Positions 9,397 through 19,548 of a stretch of 64,000 nt of DNA are shown here, piece after piece (position 1 is the first letter of the stretch; every line of letters starts with the position of its first letter). Origin of the DNA: Streptomyces triculaminicus. Lineage in GTDB: Bacteria; Actinomycetota; Actinomycetes; Streptomycetales; Streptomycetaceae. The DNA is taken from contig NZ_JAFMOF010000001.1 of the NCBI RefSeq assembly GCF_017349075.1, forward strand, positions 1,116,001-1,180,000, read 5' to 3'. The position numbers and the translations under genes were made by a program. The notes below the pieces were generated by a model, which saw only the letters and a program-made list of their open reading frames with translations, searched no databases and had not been told where the DNA came from.

Positions 9397-10737
9397 ATGA
9401 TCCATCGGGTGCGCATCTTTCGGAGCCGGAGCAGGCTCGAGCAGATCGATCTCTATACGCGCAGTGCGCTGTACGTCGTCCCGTGGTTCTTCCTGGTGCT
9501 CGAGGCGGGGGGCCTGGTGAGTCTCGCGGGGCCCCGGCCCCTGCCTCGGGCGCTCGCCGTCTCCCTGATCGTCGTGGGTGCCCTGCAGGCCACGTTCGGC
9601 ATCGGTCTGATCCGGCGGGCCCTCGACCGCTACCTGCGCAAGGAGACGACCGCCCTGTGGGGGCGGCTGGTCTTCTCGTTCGTCCTGCTGGTGCTGGCGC
9701 TGTGCCTCTTCGCGCGACTGCTGGCCGTCAGCGACGGGAACCTCGGTCAGCTCGGGTCCACGATGTTCATGGGCCTGACGGTGGCGCCGCTGGGGGCTCT
9801 GTGCCTGGTGGTGCGCAAGCGGACCTACTTCGGGCTGTGCACGGCCGGTTCGTTGGTCGCGACCGTGCCGTTCGGCGTGATGGGAGCGGACGCTCCGGCG
9901 CTGACGGGGGTGGCCTTCGGCGCGCTCTTCGTCAGCGGCTGGGTCGCGCTGATGGCGCGGGTCTCGGGATGGATGCTCTCCATCATCTGGGAGCTCGACG
10001 CGGCCCGCGCGGTGCAGTCGCGGCTCGCCGTCGCGGAGGAGCGGCTGCGGTTCTCCCGCGACATGCACGACATCCTGGGCCGCAACCTCGCCGCGATCGC
10101 GCTCAAGAGCGAACTCGCCGAGCAGCTTTCGCGACGGGGCTCGGACACGGCCTCGGCGCAGATGGCGGAGGTGCAGCGGATCGCCCAGGACTCCCAGCGC
10201 GAGCTGCGCGAGGTCGTCCGCGGCTACCGCGAGGCCGACCTGCACACGGAACTGGTCGGGGCCCGCGGCATCCTGGCCGCCGCCGGCATCGAGTGCCGCA
10301 TGGACGACACCGCCGCCGACGAGCTGCCGCGGCAGGTCCAGTCGGCGCTGGCCTGGGTGGTGCGCGAGGCCACGACGAACGTGCTGCGGCACTCGGACGC
10401 GGGGCGCTGCGCCGTGCGGCTGCGCCAGAGGGAGGGGCTGGCCGTGCTGACGGTGGAGAACAACGGCGTGCGGCCGGCCGCTCCGGACGGTGCCGGCTCC
10501 GGCCTCGCCGGTCTGCGGGAGCGCCTGACGGCGCTCGGGGGGACGGTGTCGTACGAGTACGGCTCGAACGAGACGTTCCGGCTGTCGGCGAAGGTGCCGG
10601 TCGCCTCGCCGGCGGCGGGTGCGGAGCGCGGTTCGGCACCGCTGGAGACGTCGGAGGTGCCTGCTCGCTCGCAGGGGGCCGCGCCCCCTGACGCCCGTGA
10701 GCCGGACGGCCTCACGGTGGACAGGACGGGCGCATGA
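9397..10737 (+). CDS. sensor histidine kinase, DesK/NarX (HisKA_3) type
   Basis: This 446-aa sensor kinase has five to six predicted membrane segments in residues 20-205 (for example VVPWFFLVLEAGGLVSLAG and LVFSFVLLVLALCLFARLL), typical of DesK-like intramembrane sensors. The phospho-acceptor is in the H-box RFSRDMHDILGRNLAAIALK near residue 225, followed by a short HATPase domain with REATTNVLRHS and GSGLAGLRERL. The C-terminal 45 residues are low-complexity and overlap the start of the response regulator by 4 bp. The family responds to membrane state or to membrane-active compounds; here the coupled ABC exporter suggests detection of a membrane-acting molecule, which is inference. Confidence 0.9.
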   Translation: MIHRVRIFRSRSRLEQIDLYTRSALYVVPWFFLVLEAGGLVSLAGPRPLPRALAVSLIVVGALQATFGIGLIRRALDRYLRKETTALWGRLVFSFVLLVLALCLFARLLAVSDGNLGQLGSTMFMGLTVAPLGALCLVVRKRTYFGLCTAGSLVATVPFGVMGADAPALTGVAFGALFVSGWVALMARVSGWMLSIIWELDAARAVQSRLAVAEERLRFSRDMHDILGRNLAAIALKSELAEQLSRRGSDTASAQMAEVQRIAQDSQRELREVVRGYREADLHTELVGARGILAAAGIECRMDDTAADELPRQVQSALAWVVREATTNVLRHSDAGRCAVRLRQREGLAVLTVENNGVRPAAPDGAGSGLAGLRERLTALGGTVSYEYGSNETFRLSAKVPVASPAAGAERGSAPLETSEVPARSQGAAPPDAREPDGLTVDRTGA

Positions 10738-11342
10738 CGATCCGCGTGATGCTCGCCGACGACGAGCACCTGATCCGGGGGGCGCTGGCCGCCCTCCTCG
10801 GGCTCGAGGACGATCTCCAGGTGGTGGCCGAGGCCGCGTCCGGACCGGAGGCGCTGGCGATGGCCCGGTGCCACCGGCCGGACGTAGCCGTACTGGATCT
10901 CCAGATGCCAGGGGCGGACGGTGTGACGGTCGCCACATCGCTGCGGTCCGAACTCCCCTCCTGCCGCGCCATGATCGTGACGGGTCACGGCCGCCCCGGG
11001 CACCTGAAGCGGGCCCTGGAGGCGGGGGTGCGGGGGTTCGTGCCCAAGACCGTCTCGGCCCAGCGGCTCGCCGAGATCATCCGTACCGTGCACGGCGGAA
11101 GCCGCTACGTGGACCCGGAGTTGGCGGCCGACGCGATCAGCGCCGGGGACTCCCCGCTGTCCGCGCGCGAGGCGGAACTGCTCGAGCTGGCCGAGGACGG
11201 CGCGCCCATCGCGGAGATCGCGCGGAAGGCTTCGCTGACACCCGGGACGGTCCGCAATTACCTCTCCTCGGCGGCCGCGAAGCTGGGCGCGGAGAACCGT
11301 CATGCGGCGGCGCGCATCGCACGCGCTCAGGGTTGGCTATAG
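10734..11342 (+). CDS. response regulator, NarL/DesR family
   Basis: This 202-aa regulator has a receiver domain starting TIRVMLADDEHLI, phospho-acceptor Asp in AVLDLQMPGADG (near residue 53), and Lys in FVPKTVS. The C-terminal LuxR-type helix-turn-helix is PLSAREAELLELAEDGAPIA followed by GTVRNYLSSAAAKLG. It is translationally coupled to the kinase. Its stop codon TAG lies inside the -10 hexamer TATAGT of the following tRNA gene, so transcription of the operon runs into the tRNA promoter and is ended by the terminator behind it. Confidence 0.92.
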   Translation: MTIRVMLADDEHLIRGALAALLGLEDDLQVVAEAASGPEALAMARCHRPDVAVLDLQMPGADGVTVATSLRSELPSCRAMIVTGHGRPGHLKRALEAGVRGFVPKTVSAQRLAEIIRTVHGGSRYVDPELAADAISAGDSPLSAREAELLELAEDGAPIAEIARKASLTPGTVRNYLSSAAAKLGAENRHAAARIARAQGWL

Positions 11343-11343
11343 T
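11338..11343 (+). promoter_or_regulatory. -10 element of tRNA-Gly(GCC) copy B, overlapping the preceding stop codon
   Basis: TATAGT is followed by GGTACCCGCACCGCACG, matching the block upstream of the first tRNA copy. The TAG stop of the response regulator is bases 11340-11342 of this hexamer. Confidence 0.55.
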
Positions 11344-11376
11344 GGTACCCGCACCGCACGAGAGCGCGGGGCGAAT

Positions 11377-11449
<73 letters not shown>

Positions 11450-11456
11450 CAGAGAA

Positions 11457-11490
11457 CGAAGGCCCCGGTCGGGAACGACCGGGGCCTTCG
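11457..11490 (+). terminator. terminator after tRNA-Gly(GCC) copy B
   Basis: Identical 15-bp stem with GGAA loop as at 7455-7488, followed by GCGTTCCCC. The minus-strand kinase gene ends just beyond it at 11526, so the hairpin probably works for both directions. Confidence 0.85.
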
Positions 11491-11525
11491 GCGTTCCCCG
11501 GGTCTTTCCCCGGTCGTTCCCGGTG

Positions 11526-12917
11526 TCAGCGAGGTTCGGAGGCAGGGAAGCTCAGGCGGAAGAGGGCGCCGCCCGTGCCGGCCTGTTCCGCCGTGAGCTC
11601 GGCGCCGTGGGCGCGGGCGATCTGGCGTGCCATGGCCAGGCCCAGGCCGGAGCCCGGCAGGGCGCGGGCCTGGCGGGAGCGGTAGAAGCGGTCGAAGACG
11701 TGCGGCAGGTCCTCGTCCGAGATGCCGGGGCCGTGGTCGCGGACGGTGAGGTCGAGGGTGCCGTCCGTGCGGGCGAGGCGCACCTCGACCATGGCGCCGG
11801 CCGGGCTGAACTTGGCCGCGTTGTCCAGCAGGTTGGACAGCAGCCGGGCGAGCCGGGCGGGCACGCCGGGGACGGTGGCCCCGGCCAGGTCGGCCGTGAA
11901 GAGCGTGGCCGGCCAGTGGCCGCGGGCGTCGGCCACGCAGCGCTCGGCGAGCAGGTCCAGCCGCACCTGTTCGACCAGCTGCTGGGGTTCCTCGTCGCGG
12001 GCCAGCTCGATGAGGTCGTTGACCATGCCCGTCACCTCGCGCAGCTGGCGGCCGAGGGCGTCCGAGGCCCGCTCGCGCTGGGCGGTGGAGAGCCGGTCGG
12101 CGCGGGCGAGCAGCTCGGCGTTGGTGCGCAGCGCGGTGAGCGGGGTGCGCAGCTCGTGGGAGGCGTCGGCGACGAGCCGGCGCTGGGCGGCGACGGCCTC
12201 CTCCAGCTCGCCGAGCATGGTGTTGAAGCTGGTGGCGAGGCGGGTGATCTCGTCCTGGCGGCGTGCCTCATAGGGCGGCAGCTCGATGCGGTGGGCGGGG
12301 TCGCGGGTGGCGGCGATGCGCTCGGCGGTGGCGGTCAGGCGGGTGACGGGCCGCAGCGAGGTGCGCGCGGCGAGGTGGCCCAGCGCCGCCGCGAGGAGGA
12401 CCCCGACGGCGCCGACCCCGCCGAGGTAGAGCCCGGCCTGTTCCACGCTCTGGTCGACGCTGTCGGAGCGGGCCGCCACCTGCAGGGCGCGCCCGTCCCG
12501 GCCGGGGACCGGGGTGGTCAGCATCCTCATGGGACGGCCGTGGTGGGTGATGTCGCTGTAGTACGCGCCGAGGGTGCCGGCCGCGACCCGGCGGGTCGCG
12601 CCGGTGACGGGCAGCACCAGGCCGTTCTGGCCGGGGGCCGCCGGGTCGGCGCGGACGATCTGGGCGCAGGCGGGGGCGGCCCGCCAGGCGCACTGGTCGT
12701 AGAGCACACCCTGGTCGGCGCCGCCGCGGCTCTGCTGGGCGACGAGCCCGGCCTGCTGCTTGAGCTGGAGGTCCAGCTGGCGCACGAGTTCGTAGCGGAT
12801 GACCACATAGGCGCCGGCCAGCACGCCCAGGGCGACGAGCGCCACGGCGGCGGAGGTGACGAGCGTCAGGCGGGTGCGCAGCGGCCTGCGGCCGAGGGGG
12901 CCGGTGCGGCGGCTCAC
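11526..12917 (-). CDS. sensor histidine kinase with HAMP domain (OmpR-partner type)
   Basis: This is a 463-aa orthodox kinase: membrane segment at residues 17-38 (LVTSAAVALVALGVLAGAYV), an extracytoplasmic sensor of about 115 residues, a second segment around LGGVGAVGVLLAAALGHLA, HAMP, HisKA with DASHELRTPLTALR, and HATPase with LLDNAAKF, DHGPGISDEDLPHVFDRF and GSGLGLAMARQI. It starts GTG and overlaps the response-regulator stop by the GTGA pattern. The architecture resembles MprB/BaeS-like envelope-stress kinases; the signal is unknown. Confidence 0.92.
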   Translation of the reverse strand: MSRRTGPLGRRPLRTRLTLVTSAAVALVALGVLAGAYVVIRYELVRQLDLQLKQQAGLVAQQSRGGADQGVLYDQCAWRAAPACAQIVRADPAAPGQNGLVLPVTGATRRVAAGTLGAYYSDITHHGRPMRMLTTPVPGRDGRALQVAARSDSVDQSVEQAGLYLGGVGAVGVLLAAALGHLAARTSLRPVTRLTATAERIAATRDPAHRIELPPYEARRQDEITRLATSFNTMLGELEEAVAAQRRLVADASHELRTPLTALRTNAELLARADRLSTAQRERASDALGRQLREVTGMVNDLIELARDEEPQQLVEQVRLDLLAERCVADARGHWPATLFTADLAGATVPGVPARLARLLSNLLDNAAKFSPAGAMVEVRLARTDGTLDLTVRDHGPGISDEDLPHVFDRFYRSRQARALPGSGLGLAMARQIARAHGAELTAEQAGTGGALFRLSFPASEPR

Positions 12918-13612
12918 CGCTGGGCCAGCCGGTAGCCGACGCCGTGGACGGTGTGCACGAGGCGGGGCGCGCCGGACGCCTCGAGCTTGCGCCGGAGGTA
13001 GCCGACGTAGACGGCGAGGGAGTTGGACTCGGGGCCGAAGTCCGCGCCCCAGACGCGCTCCTGGATCACCTCGCGCGGCAGCACCTGTCCCGGGTGCCGC
13101 AGCAACACCTCCAGCAGCGCGAACTCGGTCCGGGTGAACTCCAGGGCGAGCCCGGCGCGCTCTCCGGTCCGGGTGACGGGGTCGACGCGCAGGTCCGCGA
13201 AGGCCAACTCCCGCTCCTCCCCCACCGGTTCGGCGGGGGCCGCGCGGCGCAGCAGGGCCCGCAGGCGGGCGAGCAGCTCGTCCAGCGCGAAGGGCTTGAC
13301 CAGATAGTCGTCGGCCCCGGCGTCCAGGCCCGCGACGCGGTCGGAGACGGTGTCGCGGGCGGTCAGGACGAGGACCGGGGTCCGGTCGCCGAGCTCGCGC
13401 AGCCGCCGGCAGACGGCGAGGCCGTCGAGCACGGGCATGGCGAGGTCGAGCACGATGGCTCCCGGCGGTGCGCTCGCGACGGCGGAGAGGGCCTCCAGCC
13501 CGTCGGCGGCCGAGCGCACGGCGTAGCCCTCGACGGTCAGGCTGTCGACGACGGCTGCCCGTACGTCGGGGTCGTCGTCCACGACCAGTACGGACGTCGG
13601 CGTCTCGGCCAT
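12914..13612 (-). CDS. response regulator, OmpR/PhoB family
   Basis: This 232-aa regulator begins MAETPTSVLVVDDDPDVRA. That start (13612) is chosen over an in-frame ATG at 13654 because GGAGG lies 5 bp before it. The receiver Asp is in IVLDLAMPVLDG, and LTARDTVSDRV and DYLVKPFALDELLARL are conserved. The C-terminal winged helix includes EFTRTEFALLEVLLRHPGQV and VYVGYLRRKLE. The sequence resembles MprA/TcrA-type regulators. It is coupled to the kinase downstream. Upstream, an 11-bp-period direct repeat could be its own binding site. Confidence 0.92.
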   Translation of the reverse strand: MAETPTSVLVVDDDPDVRAAVVDSLTVEGYAVRSAADGLEALSAVASAPPGAIVLDLAMPVLDGLAVCRRLRELGDRTPVLVLTARDTVSDRVAGLDAGADDYLVKPFALDELLARLRALLRRAAPAEPVGEERELAFADLRVDPVTRTGERAGLALEFTRTEFALLEVLLRHPGQVLPREVIQERVWGADFGPESNSLAVYVGYLRRKLEASGAPRLVHTVHGVGYRLAQR

Positions 13613-13668
13613 CGCGCCTCCGGCGGGGGTACGGGATCTTGTGCGTGCCCCCACGATGGCATGCGCTG

Positions 13669-13689
13669 TCTGAGAGAGCTCTTAGAGAG
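13669..13689 (-). promoter_or_regulatory. 11-bp-period direct repeat upstream of the OmpR-type regulator
   Basis: Read on the minus strand, CTCTCTAAGA and CTCTCTCAGA are repeated in tandem with one intervening base, 57-77 bp before the regulator start. OmpR/PhoB regulators usually bind as head-to-tail dimers to repeats of 10-11 bp. The repeat is visible; autoregulation is inference. Confidence 0.4.
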
Positions 13690-13714
13690 GGCCCTTACCG
13701 CCACGAGGGCCCTC
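13687..13714 (-). terminator. hairpin after purC
   Basis: GAGGGCCCT and AGGGCCCTC are separated by 10 nt, 22-49 nt downstream of the purC stop on the minus strand. It lies in the short gap before the regulator gene. There is no T-run, as often in Streptomyces. Confidence 0.5.
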
Positions 13715-13735
13715 ACAGCCGCCCGGTCGGCGCCG

Positions 13736-14635
13736 CTACGCCCACTTCGAGCCGGTCAGGCGCTCGTACGCCTCGACGTACTTCGCGCGGGTGCGCTCGA
13801 CGATCTCCGCCGGCAGCTCCGGCGGCGGGAGCTGGCCGTTGCGGTCCCAGCCCGAGGCCGGCGAGGACAGCCAGTCGCGGACGAACTGCTTGTCGAAGGA
13901 GGGCTGGGCGCGGCCCGGCTCCCAGGAGTCGGCGGGCCAGAAGCGGGAGGAGTCGGGGGTGAGCACCTCGTCCGCGAGGACCAGGTCGCCGTCCGCCCAG
14001 CCGAACTCGAACTTGGTGTCGGCCAGGATGATGCCCCGGTCGCGGGCGATGTCGCGGGCGCGGCTGTAGACGGCCAGGGTCGTCTGGCGGAGCATGGCGG
14101 CGGTCTCGGCGCCGACGCGGCGGGCGGTCTCCTCGTAGGAGACGTTCTCGTCGTGCTCGCCGACCTCGGCCTTGGTCGCCGGGGTGAAGATCGGCTGGGG
14201 CAGCTCGGAGCCGTTGACCAGGCCCTCGGGGAGGGCGAGCCCGCAGACGGTGCGGGTCTGCTCGTACTCCACGAGGCCGGAGCCGGTGAGGTAGCCGCGG
14301 GCGACGCACTCGACCGGGATCATCTCCAGCGAGCGGCAGACCAGGGTGCGCCCGGCCCAGTCGGCGGGGGCGCCGGCGGGCAGCTCGTCGGAGAGCACGT
14401 GGTGCGGGATGAGGTCGCGCAGGCGGTCGAACCACCACAGGGACAGCTGGGTGAGGACGCGCCCCTTGTCGGGGATCTCCGTGGGCAGCACCCAGTCGTA
14501 GGCGGACATGCGGTCGCTGGCGACCATCACCAGCCGGCCGGCCTCGTCGCGGTAGAGGTCGCGGACCTTGCCGGTGTGCAGGTGCGTCAGGCCCGGGACC
14601 TCGACGGGCTTGGGCTTCTCGACGAATCCGGACAC
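13736..14635 (-). CDS. purC: PurC, SAICAR synthetase
   Basis: PurC condenses CAIR with aspartate, using ATP, to form SAICAR (step 8 of purine synthesis). The 299-aa product, of the yeast-like length class, begins VSGFVEKPKPVEVPG from GTG at 14635, with AGGAGG 4 bp upstream. Family motifs are LHTGKVRDLY (nucleotide-binding loop), ASDRMSAYDWVLPTEIPDKG, IPVECVARGYLTGSG, LADTKFEFGW and LTPDSSRFWPADSW near the C-terminus. The open frame continues upstream without a stop for another 1.5 kb, but that is antisense to nothing recognisable and is the shadow of the next gene. Confidence 0.97.
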   Translation of the reverse strand: MSGFVEKPKPVEVPGLTHLHTGKVRDLYRDEAGRLVMVASDRMSAYDWVLPTEIPDKGRVLTQLSLWWFDRLRDLIPHHVLSDELPAGAPADWAGRTLVCRSLEMIPVECVARGYLTGSGLVEYEQTRTVCGLALPEGLVNGSELPQPIFTPATKAEVGEHDENVSYEETARRVGAETAAMLRQTTLAVYSRARDIARDRGIILADTKFEFGWADGDLVLADEVLTPDSSRFWPADSWEPGRAQPSFDKQFVRDWLSSPASGWDRNGQLPPPELPAEIVERTRAKYVEAYERLTGSKWA

Positions 14636-14703
14636 GCGTCCTCCTGGTGGTTTGTCCAAACACCCCGATTCTGCCGTACGGCGGCGCGCGGCTCCGCCGG
14701 GGG

Positions 14704-16182
14704 TCAGGCGCGTTTGCAGATGCGGTCCAGGAGATTGGCCGTGGCCCGCTGGATCCGGGGGTCCACATGGCCGGGCCGGTCCAGGGCCGGGGACCAGGCG
14801 AAGGTGCCGGAGGCGAAGACCAGGGCCCCGCTGGGGGCGCGGTACAGGGAGGTCTCCTGGTGGCGTCTGGTGCCCTCGCCGTCCTCGTACGGGGAGTGGG
14901 CCAGCAGGATGCGACGGGTGTGCTCGGGCAGGGCCGTACGGGGGAAATAGCGGTCGGCCTCGCCCGCGACGAGGCCGGACAGCTCGTCGCCCTCGCCGGC
15001 GCCCGTGGCCTCCCACAGCCAGTGGTCGGCGTTGCGGACGACCAGCGGGGCGGGTTCGGGGACGCGGCCGGCGTACTGGATGCCGAGCAGCTGCTGCTCG
15101 GGGGGCGACATCTCGCGCCACAGCGCCGAGCGGCCGGGGCCCCGGCGCTTGCGGCAGGTCAGCAGGTGGTCGGTGCCGGCCGGCGAGGGGGCGAGCTCGA
15201 CCTGCCAGTACATGGTGTTGGAGGAGAGGAAGACCAGCGAGGTGCCGCAGTCGCGGGCGTTCTCGACGGCGTGGCGCATGGCGGGCGACCAGTACTCGTC
15301 GTGGCCGGGGAAGACGAGGCCCCGGTAGCGTGCCGGATCGATTCGCCCTGCGTGCAGGTCGCGGGTCTCGGCGTAGGCGAGGCCGTAGCCGTAGCGCTCG
15401 GCCCAGCGGATGAAGTCGTAGGCGTGGCCCACGTGCAGCGGCAGCCCGGCGCCGGCGTAGGGGCGGTCGAAGGAGACGGTGGTGGCCGCGCCCTCCTCGC
15501 CGAGCAGCCGGCCGTCCTCGCCCCAGGCGTGGTAGAGGCTGGCGCCGGTCCGGCCGTCCTCGGGATAGAGGTTGTAGGCCTGCCAGGTGATGTCGGGCAG
15601 GACGAGCAGCAGGTCGGCGGGGGTGCTGTCGCGGACGGTGAAGGGGATGTGGCTGCGGTAGCCGTCGGCGGTGGTGAGGACGGCGACATAGGCGCCGGTG
15701 CTCCAGAAGCTGGGGATCTGCAGCCGCCAGGACAGCCACCAGTGGTGACAGGAGACCGTGCGGTCCGCGGTGAGCGGCGGCGGCTGGACGATGCCCGACA
15801 GCCGGGGGCTCGTCGTGATCTTCGCGGCGCCGACGCCCCCGTAGTGGCCGATGCGGTAGATGTCGACGGAGAACTGCTGCGGGGGATCCACGGTGATCCG
15901 GAAGTCCACGGCCTCTCCGGGGGCCACCGCGCTGTCGGTGGCGAAGCCCTTGATCTGGCAGTGGACGTCGTCGGCGGTGCGCGGCCCGGGCCTGCGCGGC
16001 GGCGGGACGCGCGCGCCGGCCGGGGCGACGACGGGGTCGACGTACCAGGGGATGATCTGGCCGGTGCCGTCGAAGTAGTACTCGCCACCGCGCAGCCAGG
16101 GCAGTGGCCCTTGTCCGAAGGGATCGGAGACGGCGTGCGCGAGTGCCCCGGATTCCCAGCGCCGGACCTGCTCCGTCCCCAT
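14704..16182 (-). CDS. N,N-dimethylformamidase beta-subunit-like C-domain protein
   Basis: This 492-aa protein has an N-terminal beta-sandwich-like region (residues 70-180, with CQIKGFATDSAVAPGEAVDFRI) and a larger C-terminal domain with VLPDITWQAYNLYPEDGRTG, HVGHAYDFIRWAERYGY and VFPGHDEYWSPAMR. These are features of the DMFase large-subunit C-terminal family, which is widespread in Streptomyces as stand-alone proteins. The DMFase large subunit holds the catalytic site with a mononuclear iron, but whether this homologue hydrolyses any amide is unknown. No signal peptide is evident. It is transcribed toward purC with a 68-bp gap. Confidence 0.7.
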   Translation of the reverse strand: MGTEQVRRWESGALAHAVSDPFGQGPLPWLRGGEYYFDGTGQIIPWYVDPVVAPAGARVPPPRRPGPRTADDVHCQIKGFATDSAVAPGEAVDFRITVDPPQQFSVDIYRIGHYGGVGAAKITTSPRLSGIVQPPPLTADRTVSCHHWWLSWRLQIPSFWSTGAYVAVLTTADGYRSHIPFTVRDSTPADLLLVLPDITWQAYNLYPEDGRTGASLYHAWGEDGRLLGEEGAATTVSFDRPYAGAGLPLHVGHAYDFIRWAERYGYGLAYAETRDLHAGRIDPARYRGLVFPGHDEYWSPAMRHAVENARDCGTSLVFLSSNTMYWQVELAPSPAGTDHLLTCRKRRGPGRSALWREMSPPEQQLLGIQYAGRVPEPAPLVVRNADHWLWEATGAGEGDELSGLVAGEADRYFPRTALPEHTRRILLAHSPYEDGEGTRRHQETSLYRAPSGALVFASGTFAWSPALDRPGHVDPRIQRATANLLDRICKRA

Positions 16183-16357
16183 GTGCGCTCTCCCTCCCCT
16201 GGATCACCGCATACCTATTCGGTTTCCCAGCAGATCACAGGACACACCCGGCTCGTCACTGTTCGTCGGCAAATTCCCCGGAAGTGATGGCTCGGCCTCC
16301 ACGCAGCGTCACCGCTTCACCGTCCGTGACGGCGGGGCGGAGACGCTGCCGGAGCCC

Positions 16358-18034
16358 TCAGCCCAGCCGGACGGGCTTCTCCGGCCGCACCCCGATCTCC
16401 CCCAGCCAGGCACGCAGGGGCTCGCCGTCGCCGTCCTCGATCAGGCTCAGGACCGTACGGGCCAGATCGGCGCGGCGGGCGCCGCCGATCAGCAGGGCGG
16501 GCCCGTCCAGCCAGTCCAGGCCGGGCACGGCCCCGGCGGTGTCGACGGCGGCGCAGCACACCATGGCCGTCACATGGTCGGCGAGCAGCTCGCGGCCGCT
16601 GCGCGGCGGCTGCAGCGGGAACAGGGGGGCCAGGCCGTCGATCCAGGAGCCGGCCGAGGCGCCGAGCCCGCCCCGCTCGGCCACCCGCTCCTCCCGGGCC
16701 GCCTCGCGGGCGACCTCCGCGCTCAGCCGCACCCCCAGCTCCTCGCCCACCCCGCCGCCGGCCGGGCCGGTGAGGCGCTCGAGGACCCGGGCGACCGTGG
16801 GCGCCGCGGGCGTGGGGTCCGGCACGAGGGGGGTCCGCCCGGCGTCCGGGAGGCCGGGCAGCGCGCGGGGCGCGATGTCGTCCAGGACGCGGTGCAGCCG
16901 GGCGGCCTCCAGCCGCCATTTGCGGTCCACGACCTCCTCCGGGTACTGGCTCCAGCTGACGGGCGACCAGTCGGGGCCGGGCTCGGGCGGGCCGCCGTGG
17001 AAGAGGCGGGCGGCCAGCAGGGACGCGGCCTCGTCGATGAGGCCGGGCTCCTCGAGCAGGTCGCACGCGGGCCGCTCGCCCAGCCGGGAGGCGAAGCCCT
17101 CCGCCAGCCGGTCGCGCCGGGAGAGCTCGGTCAGCGCGGAGACGACGCCCGCGTCGAGGCGCGAGGGCCAGCGGCCCATGCGCCAGGCGGGCAGCGCGAC
17201 GCGGTTCAGCAGCCGGTCCCAGCCGGCGTAGGCGAGGCCGACCTGTTCCTGGGCGACGATCCGCAGGCCGTAGTCGACCGCCTGGGCGCGCTCGGAGGCG
17301 GCCGCCGCCACCCCCCGCTCCATCTCGGCGGCGTGGTCGCGGCAGGAGCGCAGCAGCAGCCGGGCGGCCCAGCCCACGAACGCGAGCAGCGGCCGCCCGG
17401 CCGCCACCGCCACGGCGGCGTCCAGGCCGCGGACGAAGCGGCGGGCGGCCGCTATGTCGGGGTGGGCGGCCGGGCCCGTGCCCGCCACCACGGGGGCGAG
17501 CAGGGCGCGCAGCTCGGCGACGCGCATCCACCACAGGAACGGCGAGCCGATCACCAGCACCGGCGCGTCCCCGGCCCGGCGGCGCGCCGGCGGCCGCTCG
17601 CGCGAAGGGCCGTGCGCGGGATGCGTACGGTCCTCCAGCCAGCTGTCGCAGTCGGGGGTGAGGGCTATCGCGGAGGGGGCGGGGACGTCCAGCCGCTCGG
17701 CGAGGTCACGGACCAGGCGGTAGAGGTCGGGGGCCGTCGACTCGGGGATCGGGACGGTGGGGCTGAGGGCCGGCCGGGCCCGCGCGACCACGGCGGCCAC
17801 GCCGGCGGCCAGCACCAGCGCCAGCACCGCGAGGGCGCTCACGACGGGCCGGACCACGTCCCAGACGGAATCGTCCGGAATACGCCCCATGGCCGAGCCC
17901 GCCGCCAGTACGACCGCGGCCGCCGCCGGCAGCAGGGCGACCGCCAGCGCCGTGCTGCGCACCCGCAGCACGGCGAGGGCACGGGCGCGTGCGGTCAGCA
18001 CGCCTGCTTCGGGACCTGCCACGAGACCGATCAC
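16358..18034 (-). CDS. membrane protein with degenerate M48 (HtpX-like) peptidase domain
   Basis: This 558-aa protein starts with two membrane segments (residues 28-50 and 62-86), then a domain whose layout follows M48 peptidases: LAERLDVPAPSAIALTPDCDSWLED, then VLVIGSPFLWWMRVAELRALLAPVVAGTG, then EMERGVAAAASERAQAVDYG. In active M48 enzymes the middle block ends in LxAVLAHELGH. Here the zinc-binding HExxH positions read APVVAG, so metal-dependent proteolysis is not expected. A scaffold or regulatory role is inferred. It lies between purD and the DMFase-like gene. The alignment was made by eye; the M48 relation is plausible rather than certain. Confidence 0.55.
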   Translation of the reverse strand: MIGLVAGPEAGVLTARARALAVLRVRSTALAVALLPAAAAVVLAAGSAMGRIPDDSVWDVVRPVVSALAVLALVLAAGVAAVVARARPALSPTVPIPESTAPDLYRLVRDLAERLDVPAPSAIALTPDCDSWLEDRTHPAHGPSRERPPARRRAGDAPVLVIGSPFLWWMRVAELRALLAPVVAGTGPAAHPDIAAARRFVRGLDAAVAVAAGRPLLAFVGWAARLLLRSCRDHAAEMERGVAAAASERAQAVDYGLRIVAQEQVGLAYAGWDRLLNRVALPAWRMGRWPSRLDAGVVSALTELSRRDRLAEGFASRLGERPACDLLEEPGLIDEAASLLAARLFHGGPPEPGPDWSPVSWSQYPEEVVDRKWRLEAARLHRVLDDIAPRALPGLPDAGRTPLVPDPTPAAPTVARVLERLTGPAGGGVGEELGVRLSAEVAREAAREERVAERGGLGASAGSWIDGLAPLFPLQPPRSGRELLADHVTAMVCCAAVDTAGAVPGLDWLDGPALLIGGARRADLARTVLSLIEDGDGEPLRAWLGEIGVRPEKPVRLG

Positions 18035-18297
18035 CCCCAGTCGCCTGTAGTGCTGCCCGGGTGCTTACCACCCCCACTGTGGCACCGGCCTCTGACATCG
18101 CAATGCCGGTGGGCCAGTTGCCGGACGCGCAGCAGGCCTTCGCCGCACCCTAGTTGGGGTCGGGGCACCCGTCAGCCGGTTGGCGGATCGGTCACTCGAT
18201 GGAATGGCTTTGGGCAAAGGCCCATGCGCACACCGTCCCCACCCGCTCCGCCAGCACTGGCGTTCGACGAACGGGTGGGGGGCGGGTCGCGGCGGGC

Positions 18298-19548
<1,251 letters not shown>

